This document shows, piece after piece, positions 1-7,783 of a DNA stretch of 64,000 nucleotides. Both the position numbers and the translations under genes were made by a program. How positions within the stretch are numbered: the first letter of the stretch is position 1; the number at the start of each line of letters is the position of its first letter. Below the pieces are notes generated by a model. The model ran no database searches. It was given only the letters and a program-made list of their open reading frames with translations, and was not told the origin of the DNA. Origin of the DNA: Oceanospirillum sp048264105 (GTDB lineage: Bacteria; Pseudomonadota; Gammaproteobacteria; Pseudomonadales; Halomonadaceae); the NCBI GenBank assembly GCA_048264105.1, contig JBLXDJ010000002.1:620001-684000 (forward strand), given 5' to 3'.

Positions 1-867
1 ACCTGCACTGACATCGCTGACGAGCTGTATCTGGGTGCGGTTGTTGACCGTGCAACCCGTCGTATCGTTTTCATGGCATCCACCGAAGGTGGTGTTGAGA
101 TCGAGAAAGTAGCTGAAGAAACTCCGGAAAAGATTCTGAAAGCTGTTATCGATCCTCTGGTTGGTGCTCAGCCATACCAGGGTCGTGAGCTGGGCTTCAA
201 ACTGGGTCTGAACAAGGCTCAGGTTGGTCAGTTCACCAAGATCTTCATGGGTCTGGCAAAACTGTTCCAGGAAAAAGACCTGGCGCTGATCGAAATTAAC
301 CCTCTGGTTGTTAAAGAAGACGGTGATCTGCACTGTCTGGACGCCAAACTGGGTGTTGATGGTAACTCTGTATACCGTCACAAAGATCTGCAGGAAATGA
401 ATGATCCTTCTCAGGAAGACGCTCGTGAAGCAGAAGCTGCAGAATGGGATCTGAACTACGTAGCTCTGGATGGCAACATCGGCTGCATGGTGAACGGTGC
501 AGGTCTGGCTATGGGTACTATGGACATCGTTGCTCTGCACGGTGGCTTCCCGGCTAACTTCCTGGACGTTGGTGGCGGTGCAACCAAAGAGCGCGTTGCT
601 CACGCATTCAAACTGATCCTGTCTGATGACAAAGTGAAAGCAGTTCTGGTGAACATCTTCGGTGGTATCGTACGTTGCGATATGATTGCTGAAGGTATCA
701 TCGGTGCGGTGAAAGAAGTAGGTGTTAACGTACCTGTTGTTGTTCGTCTTGAAGGTACTAATGCCGACCTGGGTAAAAAGGTTCTGTCTGAATCTGGCCT
801 GGATATCATCGCAGCTGAAAGCTTAACTGACGCTGCTCAACAAGCGGTAAAAGCGGCGGGGAACTAA
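1..867 (+). CDS. sucC: Succinyl-CoA synthetase (ADP-forming) beta subunit, 5' end cut off
   Basis: Beta subunit of the TCA-cycle ligase that interconverts succinyl-CoA and succinate with ADP/ATP; it pairs with the alpha subunit encoded next door. The frame is open from base 1, so the gene starts left of the window; 288 residues are visible against about 388 in the family, so about 100 N-terminal residues (part of the ATP-grasp region) are missing. The C-terminal CoA-ligase part is clear: LDVGGGATKERVAHAF and VNIFGGIVRCDMIAEGI are near identical to proteobacterial SucC. Codon use is strongly biased to CTG, GGT and CGT, as in highly expressed genes. Only 4 bases separate it from sucD. Identity is certain. 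Confidence 0.97.
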   Translation, partial: TCTDIADELYLGAVVDRATRRIVFMASTEGGVEIEKVAEETPEKILKAVIDPLVGAQPYQGRELGFKLGLNKAQVGQFTKIFMGLAKLFQEKDLALIEINPLVVKEDGDLHCLDAKLGVDGNSVYRHKDLQEMNDPSQEDAREAEAAEWDLNYVALDGNIGCMVNGAGLAMGTMDIVALHGGFPANFLDVGGGATKERVAHAFKLILSDDKVKAVLVNIFGGIVRCDMIAEGIIGAVKEVGVNVPVVVRLEGTNADLGKKVLSESGLDIIAAESLTDAAQQAVKAAGN

Positions 868-871
868 TCGA

Positions 872-1747
872 ATGTCTATCTTAATCAACAAAGATACTAA
901 AGTAATCTGCCAGGGTTTCACTGGTGGTCAGGGTACTTTCCACTCCGAGCAAGCTATCGCATATGGCACTCAGATGGTTGGTGGTGTAACTCCAGGTAAA
1001 GGTGGTACTACTCACCTGGGTCTGCCAGTATTCAACACGGTTGCTGAAGCTGTTGAAACCACTGGTGCTGACGCTTCTGTTATCTACGTTCCTGCTCCTT
1101 TCTGTAAGGATTCTATCCTGGAAGCAGCAAACGCTGGTATCAAACTGATCGTTTGTATCACTGAGCACATCCCTGTGCTGGATATGCTGGAATGTAAAGT
1201 TAAGTGTGACGAGCTGGGTGTTCAGCTGGTTGGTCCTAACTGCCCGGGTGTTATCACTCCAGGCGAATGTAAGATCGGTATCATGCCGGGTCACATTCAC
1301 CTGCCGGGTAAAGTAGGTATCGTTTCCCGTTCTGGTACTCTGACTTACGAAGCTGTTAAGCAGACTACTGATGCTGGTTTCGGTCAGTCTACTTGTGTTG
1401 GTATCGGTGGTGACCCGATCCCAGGTTCTAACTTCATCGACATTCTGGAGAAATTCGAGAATGATCCACAGACTGAAGCGATCGTTATGATCGGTGAGAT
1501 CGGTGGTACTGCTGAAGAAGAAGCTGCTGCTTACATCAAAGCGAACGTATCTAAGCCTGTTGTATCCTACATTGCTGGTGTTACTGCACCTAAAGGCAAG
1601 CGTATGGGTCACGCTGGTGCGATTATCTCCGGTGGTAAAGGTACTGCAGACGACAAGTTTGCTGCACTGGAAGACGCTGGTGTTAAGACTGTACGTTCTC
1701 TGGCTGGCATCGCAGACGGTCTGCGTGAAGTGACTGGCTGGAAATAA
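872..1747 (+). CDS. sucD: Succinyl-CoA synthetase alpha subunit
   Basis: Alpha subunit of succinyl-CoA synthetase; it binds CoA in its N-terminal Rossmann-like domain and carries the histidine that is phosphorylated during catalysis. The length of 291 residues matches the family (about 289 in E. coli). The N-terminus (VICQGFTGGQGTFHSEQAI) and the active-site segment GHAGAIISGGKGTADDK, with the phospho-histidine, are intact. It follows sucC after 4 bases with a GGGGAA ribosome-binding site lying in the sucC tail, so the two are co-translated at similar levels. A strong terminator follows, so sucD closes the operon. Codon use is highly biased like sucC. Confidence 0.98.
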   Translation: MSILINKDTKVICQGFTGGQGTFHSEQAIAYGTQMVGGVTPGKGGTTHLGLPVFNTVAEAVETTGADASVIYVPAPFCKDSILEAANAGIKLIVCITEHIPVLDMLECKVKCDELGVQLVGPNCPGVITPGECKIGIMPGHIHLPGKVGIVSRSGTLTYEAVKQTTDAGFGQSTCVGIGGDPIPGSNFIDILEKFENDPQTEAIVMIGEIGGTAEEEAAAYIKANVSKPVVSYIAGVTAPKGKRMGHAGAIISGGKGTADDKFAALEDAGVKTVRSLAGIADGLREVTGWK

Positions 1748-1810
1748 GCTTACTTTCAGTAAGTTGCAATTATTGGTCTCTGTCCGATAATTGCTGTGCG
1801 TAAGCACACC

Positions 1811-1838
1811 AAAAGGCGACCCTGGGGTCGCCTTTTTT
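1811..1838 (+). terminator. Intrinsic terminator of sucCD
   Basis: A perfect 12-bp stem (AAAAGGCGACCC with its complement) and a 2-base loop, followed by T-rich sequence, 63 bases after the sucD stop. It ends the suc operon. Confidence 0.9.
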
Positions 1839-1878
1839 ATTGCCCGTTTTTATCCCGTTGAACACTGAATTCGTGCAC

Positions 1879-1903
1879 AAAAAAACCAGCCGAAGCTGGT
1901 TTT
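1879..1903 (-). terminator. Intrinsic terminator of the lipoprotein gene
   Basis: Stem AAAACCAGC, loop CGAA, complement GCTGGTTTT. Read on the minus strand it is followed by a run of seven T, and it lies 46 bases beyond the stop of the minus-strand lipoprotein gene. Confidence 0.75.
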
Positions 1904-1949
1904 AGTGCTAAATTCATCTCCTCATATCGATAGCCGAGGAGTGCGTTTT

Positions 1950-2513
1950 TTACTGGTACTGAGCTTTAAACTGAGCGATCAGAGCATCCGGACGCTTTTT
2001 CTTGTTGCTGCTGTTCAGGACATAAACAATGGTTTCACCGTTCGGACCATCGCCGATCTGTGTAAAGCGATAAGGTGCTTCACCTGTGGTGCGAACATCC
2101 TTCATATCTTCCAGTGTGGAGAACACATAGATGCGGCCTTCAGCACGCATTTCACCGTAGAAAGCTTCAGGTGATACCTTGCCATCGTACAGCTCGACGT
2201 TACCCGCTTGTTCACCTTTTTTCTTTTCCGCACTGCTCAGACCAAAGACCAGTGTCTCACCGTGAGGGCCGGACGCGATACGCTTATAGGTGTAAGGTGT
2301 TTCGCCGTGCTGCAGAAAGTGTGAATAAGTGGCTTTGTCATTGAACAGATAGATACGGCCATCATCGTGATGCACTTCGTACAAGGCCTTAGCCTGCTGC
2401 ATCTGTTCCTGTGCACTGTTCTGTGCGCTATCGCTTCCCATCTGAGCGCATGCCGTCATGCCTGCTACGGCACCTGTGATCAGAAGAGCTTTAGCTAATG
2501 CTTTGAGTTTCAT
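1950..2513 (-). CDS. Lipoprotein with two tandem copies of an unassigned domain
   Basis: Predicted 187-residue lipoprotein of unknown function. Residues 1-21 form a lipoprotein signal sequence ending in MTAC, so Cys22 should be lipidated and the mature protein anchored to a membrane facing the periplasm. The rest contains two diverged copies of a unit of about 55 residues: copy 1 runs from GRIYLF through GETPYTYKRIASGPHGETLV, copy 2 from GRIYVF through GEAPYRFTQIGDGPNGETIV. Each copy is followed by a Lys-rich patch. I start at the ATG at 2513, which has AGGA 7-8 bases upstream; a TTG two codons earlier is open but poorly placed. The gene stands alone, divergent from trhP. I do not recognise the domain family. 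Confidence 0.8.
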   Translation of the reverse strand: MKLKALAKALLITGAVAGMTACAQMGSDSAQNSAQEQMQQAKALYEVHHDDGRIYLFNDKATYSHFLQHGETPYTYKRIASGPHGETLVFGLSSAEKKKGEQAGNVELYDGKVSPEAFYGEMRAEGRIYVFSTLEDMKDVRTTGEAPYRFTQIGDGPNGETIVYVLNSSNKKKRPDALIAQFKAQYQ

Positions 2514-2693
2514 GGTCAATTCCTTAAGTATTCAGGCGAGTCTTAGTCATTAAATCTGAAGTTAACAGCAGGCTATAAAATCAATGTTGCGATTCAGTTA
2601 CGCTTTTGTTGCCTGAATATGACGGTTAATTCTCCATGGTTTTTAAAAGGGTATGAAAAACAGGGGGATTAGACTGTTGTCTGATAGAGCCTG

Positions 2694-2702
2694 TGGTAGA
2701 AT
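2694..2702 (+). promoter_or_regulatory. Candidate extended -10 promoter for trhP
   Basis: TGGTAGAAT matches an extended -10 element (TGn followed by a TATAAT-like hexamer) and sits 85 bases before the trhP start. No good -35 is needed for this class. Inference from sequence only. Confidence 0.4.
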
Positions 2703-2786
2703 CGCCAGCTTTCGATTTTACGCTTGCAGTGCGCGTTTTCTTCAAAGGGTGAATCTGGCCTGCAACCAGACACCGAAGAGGTTGAT

Positions 2787-4172
2787 ATGTTTAAGCCTGA
2801 ACTTCTTTCCCCGGCGGGTACCTTCAAAAATATGCGTTATGCATTTGCCTATGGTGCAGATGCGGTTTACGCAGGACAGCCCCGTTACAGCCTTCGTGTA
2901 CGTAACAACGACTTCAAACTGGATAATCTGGAAAAGGGTATTCAGTACGCTCATGATCGTGGCAAGCAGTTCTACGTTGCCAGTAATATCGCTCCCCACA
3001 ATGCCAAAGTGCGTACTTACCTTGATGATATGGCCCCTATCATCGAGATGAAGCCAGATGCTCTTATCATGTCTGATCCGGGCCTGATCATGATGGTTCG
3101 TGAGCGCTGGCCTGAGCAGACCATTCACCTGTCGGTTCAGTCCAATGTGGTCAACTTTGCGGCGGCTAAATTCTGGCACAAGCAGGGCGTAGAGCGGATC
3201 ATCCTGTCCCGTGAACTGTCGTTGGAAGAGATCGAAGATATCCGTAATGAATGCCCGGAGCTGGAGCTGGAAACCTTCGTTCACGGCGCACTCTGTATCG
3301 CTTATTCCGGTCGTTGCCTGCTGTCCGGTTACTTCAACCACCGCGATCCGAATCAGGGCACCTGCACCAACGCCTGCCGCTGGAATTACAATACCGTTCA
3401 GACCCAGACGGATGCCACGGGTGATCTGATCCCGGTTTCTCAGGTCGAGCAGTCTGCCGGTGTTTGGGATCCGTCCATGGCGGGTGATGCGATGCCGTCA
3501 CCGGGCGCGATGCACCATGACGAAAACAGTCAGGGACTGTCGGCTCTGATTGAAGAAGCGTCACGTCCGGGTGAGATGATGCCAGTGTTTGAAGATGAAC
3601 ACGGCACCTACATCATGAACTCCAAAGATCTGCGTGCGGTACAGCATGTTGAACGCCTGACCAAAATGGGCATTCACTCCCTGAAGATCGAAGGTCGTAC
3701 TAAGTCACACTATTACGTGGCCCGTACTGCTCAGGTTTACCGTAAAGCGATTGATGACGCCGTTGCCGGTCGTCCGTTTGATATGAGCCTGATGGACACT
3801 CTGGAAAATATGGCACACCGCGGCTATACCGAAGGCTTCTACCGTCGTCACGTACATGATGAGTATCAGAACTACGAAACCGGTAACTCCATCGGTGTGA
3901 ACCAGCAGTTTGTCGGTGAGGTGATGAGCTTTGATAATCAGCGCAATGTGCTGGAGATCGATGTGAAGAACCGCTTTGAAACCGGTGATACTCTGGAACT
4001 GATGCTGCCGGGTGGTAACCGTCGCTTCCAGCTGAAGCAGATGGAGAACCGCAAAGGTGAAGATATGAAGGTGGCACCGGGTAATGGTCACGTCGTTAAA
4101 TTTGAGCTGGATGGCTCCGGTCTGAATGAAGCGGATCTGGAATACGCACTGCTGATGCGTGATCTGAAGTAA
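2787..4172 (+). CDS. trhP: tRNA U34 hydroxylation protein TrhP (U32 peptidase family, formerly YegQ)
   Basis: Member of the U32 'peptidase' family closest to YegQ/TrhP, which in E. coli is required for prephenate-dependent formation of 5-hydroxyuridine at the tRNA wobble position, a precursor of cmo5U. The family signature ETFVHGALCIAYSGRC is present at about residues 170-185, and together with the following NQGTCTNAC gives four clustered cysteines expected to hold an iron-sulfur cluster. Length is 461 residues against about 453 in E. coli. I chose the ATG at 2787 because the protein then begins MFKPELLSPAG like its relatives and has AGAGG just upstream; an upstream in-frame ATG at 2724 would add 21 unrelated residues. 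Confidence 0.9.
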   Translation: MFKPELLSPAGTFKNMRYAFAYGADAVYAGQPRYSLRVRNNDFKLDNLEKGIQYAHDRGKQFYVASNIAPHNAKVRTYLDDMAPIIEMKPDALIMSDPGLIMMVRERWPEQTIHLSVQSNVVNFAAAKFWHKQGVERIILSRELSLEEIEDIRNECPELELETFVHGALCIAYSGRCLLSGYFNHRDPNQGTCTNACRWNYNTVQTQTDATGDLIPVSQVEQSAGVWDPSMAGDAMPSPGAMHHDENSQGLSALIEEASRPGEMMPVFEDEHGTYIMNSKDLRAVQHVERLTKMGIHSLKIEGRTKSHYYVARTAQVYRKAIDDAVAGRPFDMSLMDTLENMAHRGYTEGFYRRHVHDEYQNYETGNSIGVNQQFVGEVMSFDNQRNVLEIDVKNRFETGDTLELMLPGGNRRFQLKQMENRKGEDMKVAPGNGHVVKFELDGSGLNEADLEYALLMRDLK

Positions 4173-4214
4173 TACGCTTCCAACACCTTGAATCAGCAAC
4201 AAAAAGCAACCGAC

Positions 4215-4280
4215 CTCTGCTGTTTTTGCCGGTAAACTTCACAGTCTACTGGCTTCAGAAAAGCTTTGAAAACAGCAGAG
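4215..4280 (+). promoter_or_regulatory. Long-stem RNA leader upstream of the prenyltransferase
   Basis: CTCTGCTGTTTT at 4215-4226 is perfectly complementary to AAAACAGCAGAG at 4269-4280, giving a 12-bp stem. Inside it GCCGGTA (4228-4234) can pair with TACTGGC (4247-4253) using one G-U pair. The 3' arm ends 3 bases before the AAGGA ribosome-binding site of the next gene. There is no T-run after it, so it does not look like a terminator of trhP. A role in controlling translation or RNA stability is inference. Confidence 0.5.
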
Positions 4281-4294
4281 ACTAAGGAAAAAGC

Positions 4295-5206
4295 ATGACC
4301 GCGCAAACGCTTGGCAGCAGGCACAGCAATCCGGAAAAGTATCAGTTGCTGAAGGCTGCCCGCCCATTTTCCTTAGTGGTTGCTGTGCTTTCCTGCCTGC
4401 AGGGGATTATCCTAGGTTGGCAGGAAAGTAGCGCCCCCTTTCTTTTTGCCACCGCGATTCTGGCCGGTGGTATTTTTCTGCAGTTTGCCGTTAACCTGAT
4501 CAATGATCACTCGGATATCCGTGAGCTTGATCAGCGTTTTCCCGATGCATCAGAGTCTGAAAGGCGTCAGATCGCTCAATCGATCCAGCGTAATTTTCAG
4601 CTGGGGATTACCTGTTTTCTGATCGCCATTACGATCGGACTCTTCCTGATGACACTGAGGGGGCTGGATCTTCTCTGGCTGTGTCTTATCGGGTTGGCAG
4701 GTGCTTACTTTTATACTCAGGAACCGATCAATTATAAGAACCGCGGGCTGGGTGTGCCGGTGGTGTTCTTTATGATGGGGATTCTGATGATTGCCGGTTC
4801 TGCCTATGTCATGACCGGTGAATTTCTGCTGGTGCATCTGCTGCAGGCGATCCCCCTGAGTATTCTTACCTCCCTGTTGCTGTTGAGTAACGAGTTGAGA
4901 GATTACGAAAGTGATAAAGCGGTCGGTCAGAACACTCTGACGGTTCGTATTGGCTACCAGCCTGCAGTATGGCTCTATCGGATCATGGTCGGGCTGGCTT
5001 ATCTTTCGGCGATCGGGCTGTGGATCTTTGACGTGATGCCTTTTACCGGTCTGGTACTGATCAGTATTCTGGCATTAAGAGCACCCTGGAAACTCCTCAA
5101 AGCCTCCGCGCAGGACCGGCTGATGATTACGCCTCTGACCGGACGTTTTCATGCGGTTTTTGGTGCGCTATTGTTAGTCAGTTATCTTTTGCCTTCTCTT
5201 TTTTAA
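4295..5206 (+). CDS. UbiA-family (MenA-like) prenyltransferase
   Basis: Integral membrane prenyltransferase of 303 residues with about 8 hydrophobic segments. The first Asp-rich motif, NLINDHSDIRELD at about residues 67-79, and the second, NELRDYESDKAVGQNTLTVR at about residues 200-220, match the UbiA superfamily; the second resembles MenA (1,4-dihydroxy-2-naphthoate polyprenyltransferase) more than UbiA. The substrate cannot be assigned: no menaquinone gene lies nearby, and the neighbours are trhP and cysQ. The start has AAGGA 6 bases upstream. A large inverted repeat immediately precedes the ribosome-binding site and may control expression. Confidence 0.8.
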   Translation: MTAQTLGSRHSNPEKYQLLKAARPFSLVVAVLSCLQGIILGWQESSAPFLFATAILAGGIFLQFAVNLINDHSDIRELDQRFPDASESERRQIAQSIQRNFQLGITCFLIAITIGLFLMTLRGLDLLWLCLIGLAGAYFYTQEPINYKNRGLGVPVVFFMMGILMIAGSAYVMTGEFLLVHLLQAIPLSILTSLLLLSNELRDYESDKAVGQNTLTVRIGYQPAVWLYRIMVGLAYLSAIGLWIFDVMPFTGLVLISILALRAPWKLLKASAQDRLMITPLTGRFHAVFGALLLVSYLLPSLF

Positions 5207-5239
5207 CACCCCATCTATCGCCACGGTTAAGGACAGACA

Positions 5240-6076
5240 ATGACCACAGCTTTAACAGACCTGAAACAGCTTCTTCCTGAGATCGAAGTCCTGTCCCGTA
5301 AAGCGGGTGAAGCGATTATGGCGATCTATCAGGAAGCGGATCTTGGGGTGGAATATAAAGCGGATAACAGCCCGCTGACCCGGGCTGATCTGGCTTCCCA
5401 TCACTGTATTGAGCAGGGACTCAATCAGCTGACCCCTGATATTCCGGTTTTGTCGGAAGAGAGTGGCGATATCCCATGGGATGAACGCAAAAACTGGCAG
5501 CGTTACTGGCTGGTGGATCCGCTGGATGGCACCAAAGAGTTCGTGAAGCGTAATGGCGAGTTCACCGTTAATATCGCCCTGATCGAACAGGGTAAACCGA
5601 TACTCGGTGCAGTTTATGCACCGGTTAAAGACTGGATGTATACCGGTGCTGAAGGTATGGGTGCTTATGCTCAGTACGCAGATGACAAACCTGTACTGTT
5701 AAAACTGGACCCCGCTTATCAGCCGGAGTGTTGGCGTATTGTTGGCAGCCGTTCCCATGGTGCAGAACGTCTGCAGTCATTCAGTGAGGTATTGCCGGAG
5801 TACCGGAATGTGCCTATGGGCAGCTCGCTGAAACTGTGTCTGGTAGCTGCCGGTGACAGCGATCTTTATGTGCGCTTTGGCCCAACTGGTGAATGGGATA
5901 CTGCAGCGGCGCAGGCGGTCGTCGAGCAGGCGGGAGGTTGTGTGCTGGATGGCGACCTGAAACCACTGCGCTACAATCAGGAGGCAAATCTGCTGAATCC
6001 TGAGTTTGTAGTGTGTCAGAAGGTGGATTCTCTGTGGAGCGGTCGTTTCAGTGACCTGGTAAAGCCTACACATTAA
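5240..6076 (+). CDS. cysQ: 3'(2'),5'-bisphosphate nucleotidase
   Basis: Inositol-monophosphatase-superfamily enzyme that hydrolyses 3'-phosphoadenosine 5'-phosphate (PAP), a by-product of sulfate assimilation and of acyl-carrier-protein maturation. Both metal-binding signatures are visible: DPLDGTKEFVKRNGEFTVN (about residues 94-112) and GEWDTAAAQAVVEQAGG near residue 218. Length is 278 residues, slightly longer than E. coli CysQ (246). It follows the prenyltransferase by 33 bases with AAGGA before the ATG and ends at a strong terminator, so the two may share a transcript. Confidence 0.92.
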   Translation: MTTALTDLKQLLPEIEVLSRKAGEAIMAIYQEADLGVEYKADNSPLTRADLASHHCIEQGLNQLTPDIPVLSEESGDIPWDERKNWQRYWLVDPLDGTKEFVKRNGEFTVNIALIEQGKPILGAVYAPVKDWMYTGAEGMGAYAQYADDKPVLLKLDPAYQPECWRIVGSRSHGAERLQSFSEVLPEYRNVPMGSSLKLCLVAAGDSDLYVRFGPTGEWDTAAAQAVVEQAGGCVLDGDLKPLRYNQEANLLNPEFVVCQKVDSLWSGRFSDLVKPTH

Positions 6077-6100
6077 GTGTCTGTTGGTGAGTGATTACGC

Positions 6101-6135
6101 ATAAAGGCCTGATTTGATCAGGCCTTTATTTTTTT
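6101..6135 (+). terminator. Intrinsic terminator after cysQ
   Basis: Perfect 13-bp stem ATAAAGGCCTGAT with loop TTG, then seven T. It separates cysQ from the convergent GGDEF gene; the same hairpin could also stop minus-strand transcripts. Confidence 0.88.
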
Positions 6136-6161
6136 GCGTTCGTATGACGTTCCGAAGAAGA

Positions 6162-7361
6162 TCACTCCTTGGAGGTTTTACCTTGCACGGTCAGTGCCCG
6201 GTTAATGCTTCTGGCTCCTGAGATATAAACCGTTTGGTTTCTGCCAGAGCTTTTAGCCTGATAGAGCGCCTTGTCTGCCCTTTTCAGGGTGTCTTCCAAT
6301 GTTTCACCCCAGCGGTGCAGGGTGACGCCGATAGAGGTGCTGAGCTTAAGGCCGGGTTCAATGCTGTCGAAAGGATACTGTTCAAAGGCCAGCCGGATCC
6401 GCTCCGCCACCTGAACACCACTATCCTGATTGGTTTGCGGCAACAGCAGAATAAACTCCTCGCCCCCATAACGACCAAAAAGATCACTGCCGCGCAGACA
6501 TTCACGGGTAACCTGACAAAAACGCTCTAATACCAGATCGCCAGCCTGATGGCCGAAGCGATCATTCACTTTTTTGAAGTGATCCAGATCGATCATACAC
6601 AGCGCAGAGGCCTGATAATGATCGCTGTTCTCAAGCCGACGACGGCTCTCTTCAAAGAAGCGGCGGCGATTCAGGATACCGGTCAGCTCATCGGTTCCGG
6701 CGATCTCATCCAGCTGTTCCATCGCCTGTTCCAGCTCTTCATTAGCTCGTTGCATCTTATGGTTGCTGTGCTGCAGGACATGGCGCTGTTTTTTGAGGCG
6801 CTCACTTAACCGGCGTACATAGCTGCCAAACAGCGCGATCCAGGTTTGTGCGGAGGCCAGTACCAGCCACTGCATCAGACTGAGTTGCAGGTTGACCTCA
6901 TCAGGCCTGAGATAGAGATCAGACGCGATTACACCACCAAAACAGACCAGACTTAAAAGGCCGACAAAGGCAAATTCCAGCATCGACAGCTGGAAGATAC
7001 CGAACAGCATCACCATGATGTACAGCAGGGTCAGACTACCGCGAATTTCCGGCAGCTGGCTGATGAGCAGGCTAAACCAGACAACGGCGATACTGATTTG
7101 CCAAAGGGTGAGCGAAGGGTCTTTAAACCTGAGGTTAATCCCGGATTGAAAGAGCAGCCAAAAGGCACCCTGCGTTACGATGGCGGTGAGGGTGAAGAGT
7201 GCGAAGCTGGTCAGACTGAAATCAGTCAGTAGCTCCAGGCTCAAAGCCAGAGCCAAAATAAGAAGCAGCATGCCGTGGGATAACACGGATATGCCCAGGC
7301 GCTTCATGCGCAGGCGCTGCTCGTGACGTTCTCTGGTCACCGGGCATTTTGTTGTTTTCAT
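6162..7361 (-). CDS. Membrane diguanylate cyclase (GGDEF)
   Basis: Makes the second messenger c-di-GMP. The first 190 residues hold about six hydrophobic segments, an unassigned membrane sensor; a coiled linker (HSNHKMQRANEELEQAMEQL) leads into the GGDEF domain. The active-site loop is RYGGEEF at about residue 297, a catalytically competent variant. RGSD lies exactly five residues before it, so the inhibitory I-site (RxxD) is present and product feedback is expected. TDELTGILNRRRF marks the start of the domain. Length 399. The chosen ATG has only a close AGG upstream; an internal Met19 is an alternative start. It stands alone, convergent with cysQ. Confidence 0.9.
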   Translation of the reverse strand: MKTTKCPVTRERHEQRLRMKRLGISVLSHGMLLLILALALSLELLTDFSLTSFALFTLTAIVTQGAFWLLFQSGINLRFKDPSLTLWQISIAVVWFSLLISQLPEIRGSLTLLYIMVMLFGIFQLSMLEFAFVGLLSLVCFGGVIASDLYLRPDEVNLQLSLMQWLVLASAQTWIALFGSYVRRLSERLKKQRHVLQHSNHKMQRANEELEQAMEQLDEIAGTDELTGILNRRRFFEESRRRLENSDHYQASALCMIDLDHFKKVNDRFGHQAGDLVLERFCQVTRECLRGSDLFGRYGGEEFILLLPQTNQDSGVQVAERIRLAFEQYPFDSIEPGLKLSTSIGVTLHRWGETLEDTLKRADKALYQAKSSGRNQTVYISGARSINRALTVQGKTSKE

Positions 7362-7783
7362 CCTGTGAGACCGAATTAAGAGGTTGGGGGATGGCCTTGT
7401 GAGCCTGCGTTTATTTTGGGGGTATGGCTTAAACGCAAATTAAAAATATATCTTTAGAGCCTAGTCTGGTTTAAAAACTCTAAATCTTCCGTGGCACAGA
7501 CGTAACCAGGTGTGAATTTTTGTTACCCGTATCTCATGCCTTTGTCTAAAGTTGACCCGTCAGACAGGCCTTGACCCGGGAAAATCGTGTATAATCCGCC
7601 GACTTAGAAGAACTGGCAGGGCTGTTGTGCCTCTCCCTCGCTGTCTGCAACCTGTTGTAACACAGCATCGTTTTAGCAACGCAGGGTGACGGTGACGTGA
7701 CGACTCAGTGACAGACCTTCGATAATAACGAGACTCCGGCCAGCCGGAGCCAAGCACAGACCGTGATAGGAGATACTCCGAAG
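7362..7783. other. Intergenic region with long fumarase leader
   Basis: There is no convincing gene here. The left part (7430-7560) is AT-rich and serves as the divergent promoter zone for the GGDEF gene and the fumarase. TTGACC occurs twice (7552 and 7571) and TATAAT once (7590). From about 7600 to 7783 lies a GC-richer leader of about 185 bases with a hairpin CTCCGG-CCAG-CCGGAG at 7733-7748. Short open frames in both directions lack ribosome-binding sites. Confidence 0.6.
7590..7595 (+). promoter_or_regulatory. Consensus -10 element for the fumarase transcript
   Basis: Perfect TATAAT. The nearest TTGACC (7571-7576) is only 13 bases away, shorter than the usual 16-18, so the -35 is uncertain. 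A start near 7602 would give a leader of about 180 bases. Confidence 0.45.

Noticed and set aside
881..1807. 308-residue antisense frame over sucD
   Set aside because: It mirrors sucD and is open only because of the strong codon bias of the real gene; no ribosome-binding site and a composition rich in Thr, Ser and Asn typical of shadow frames.
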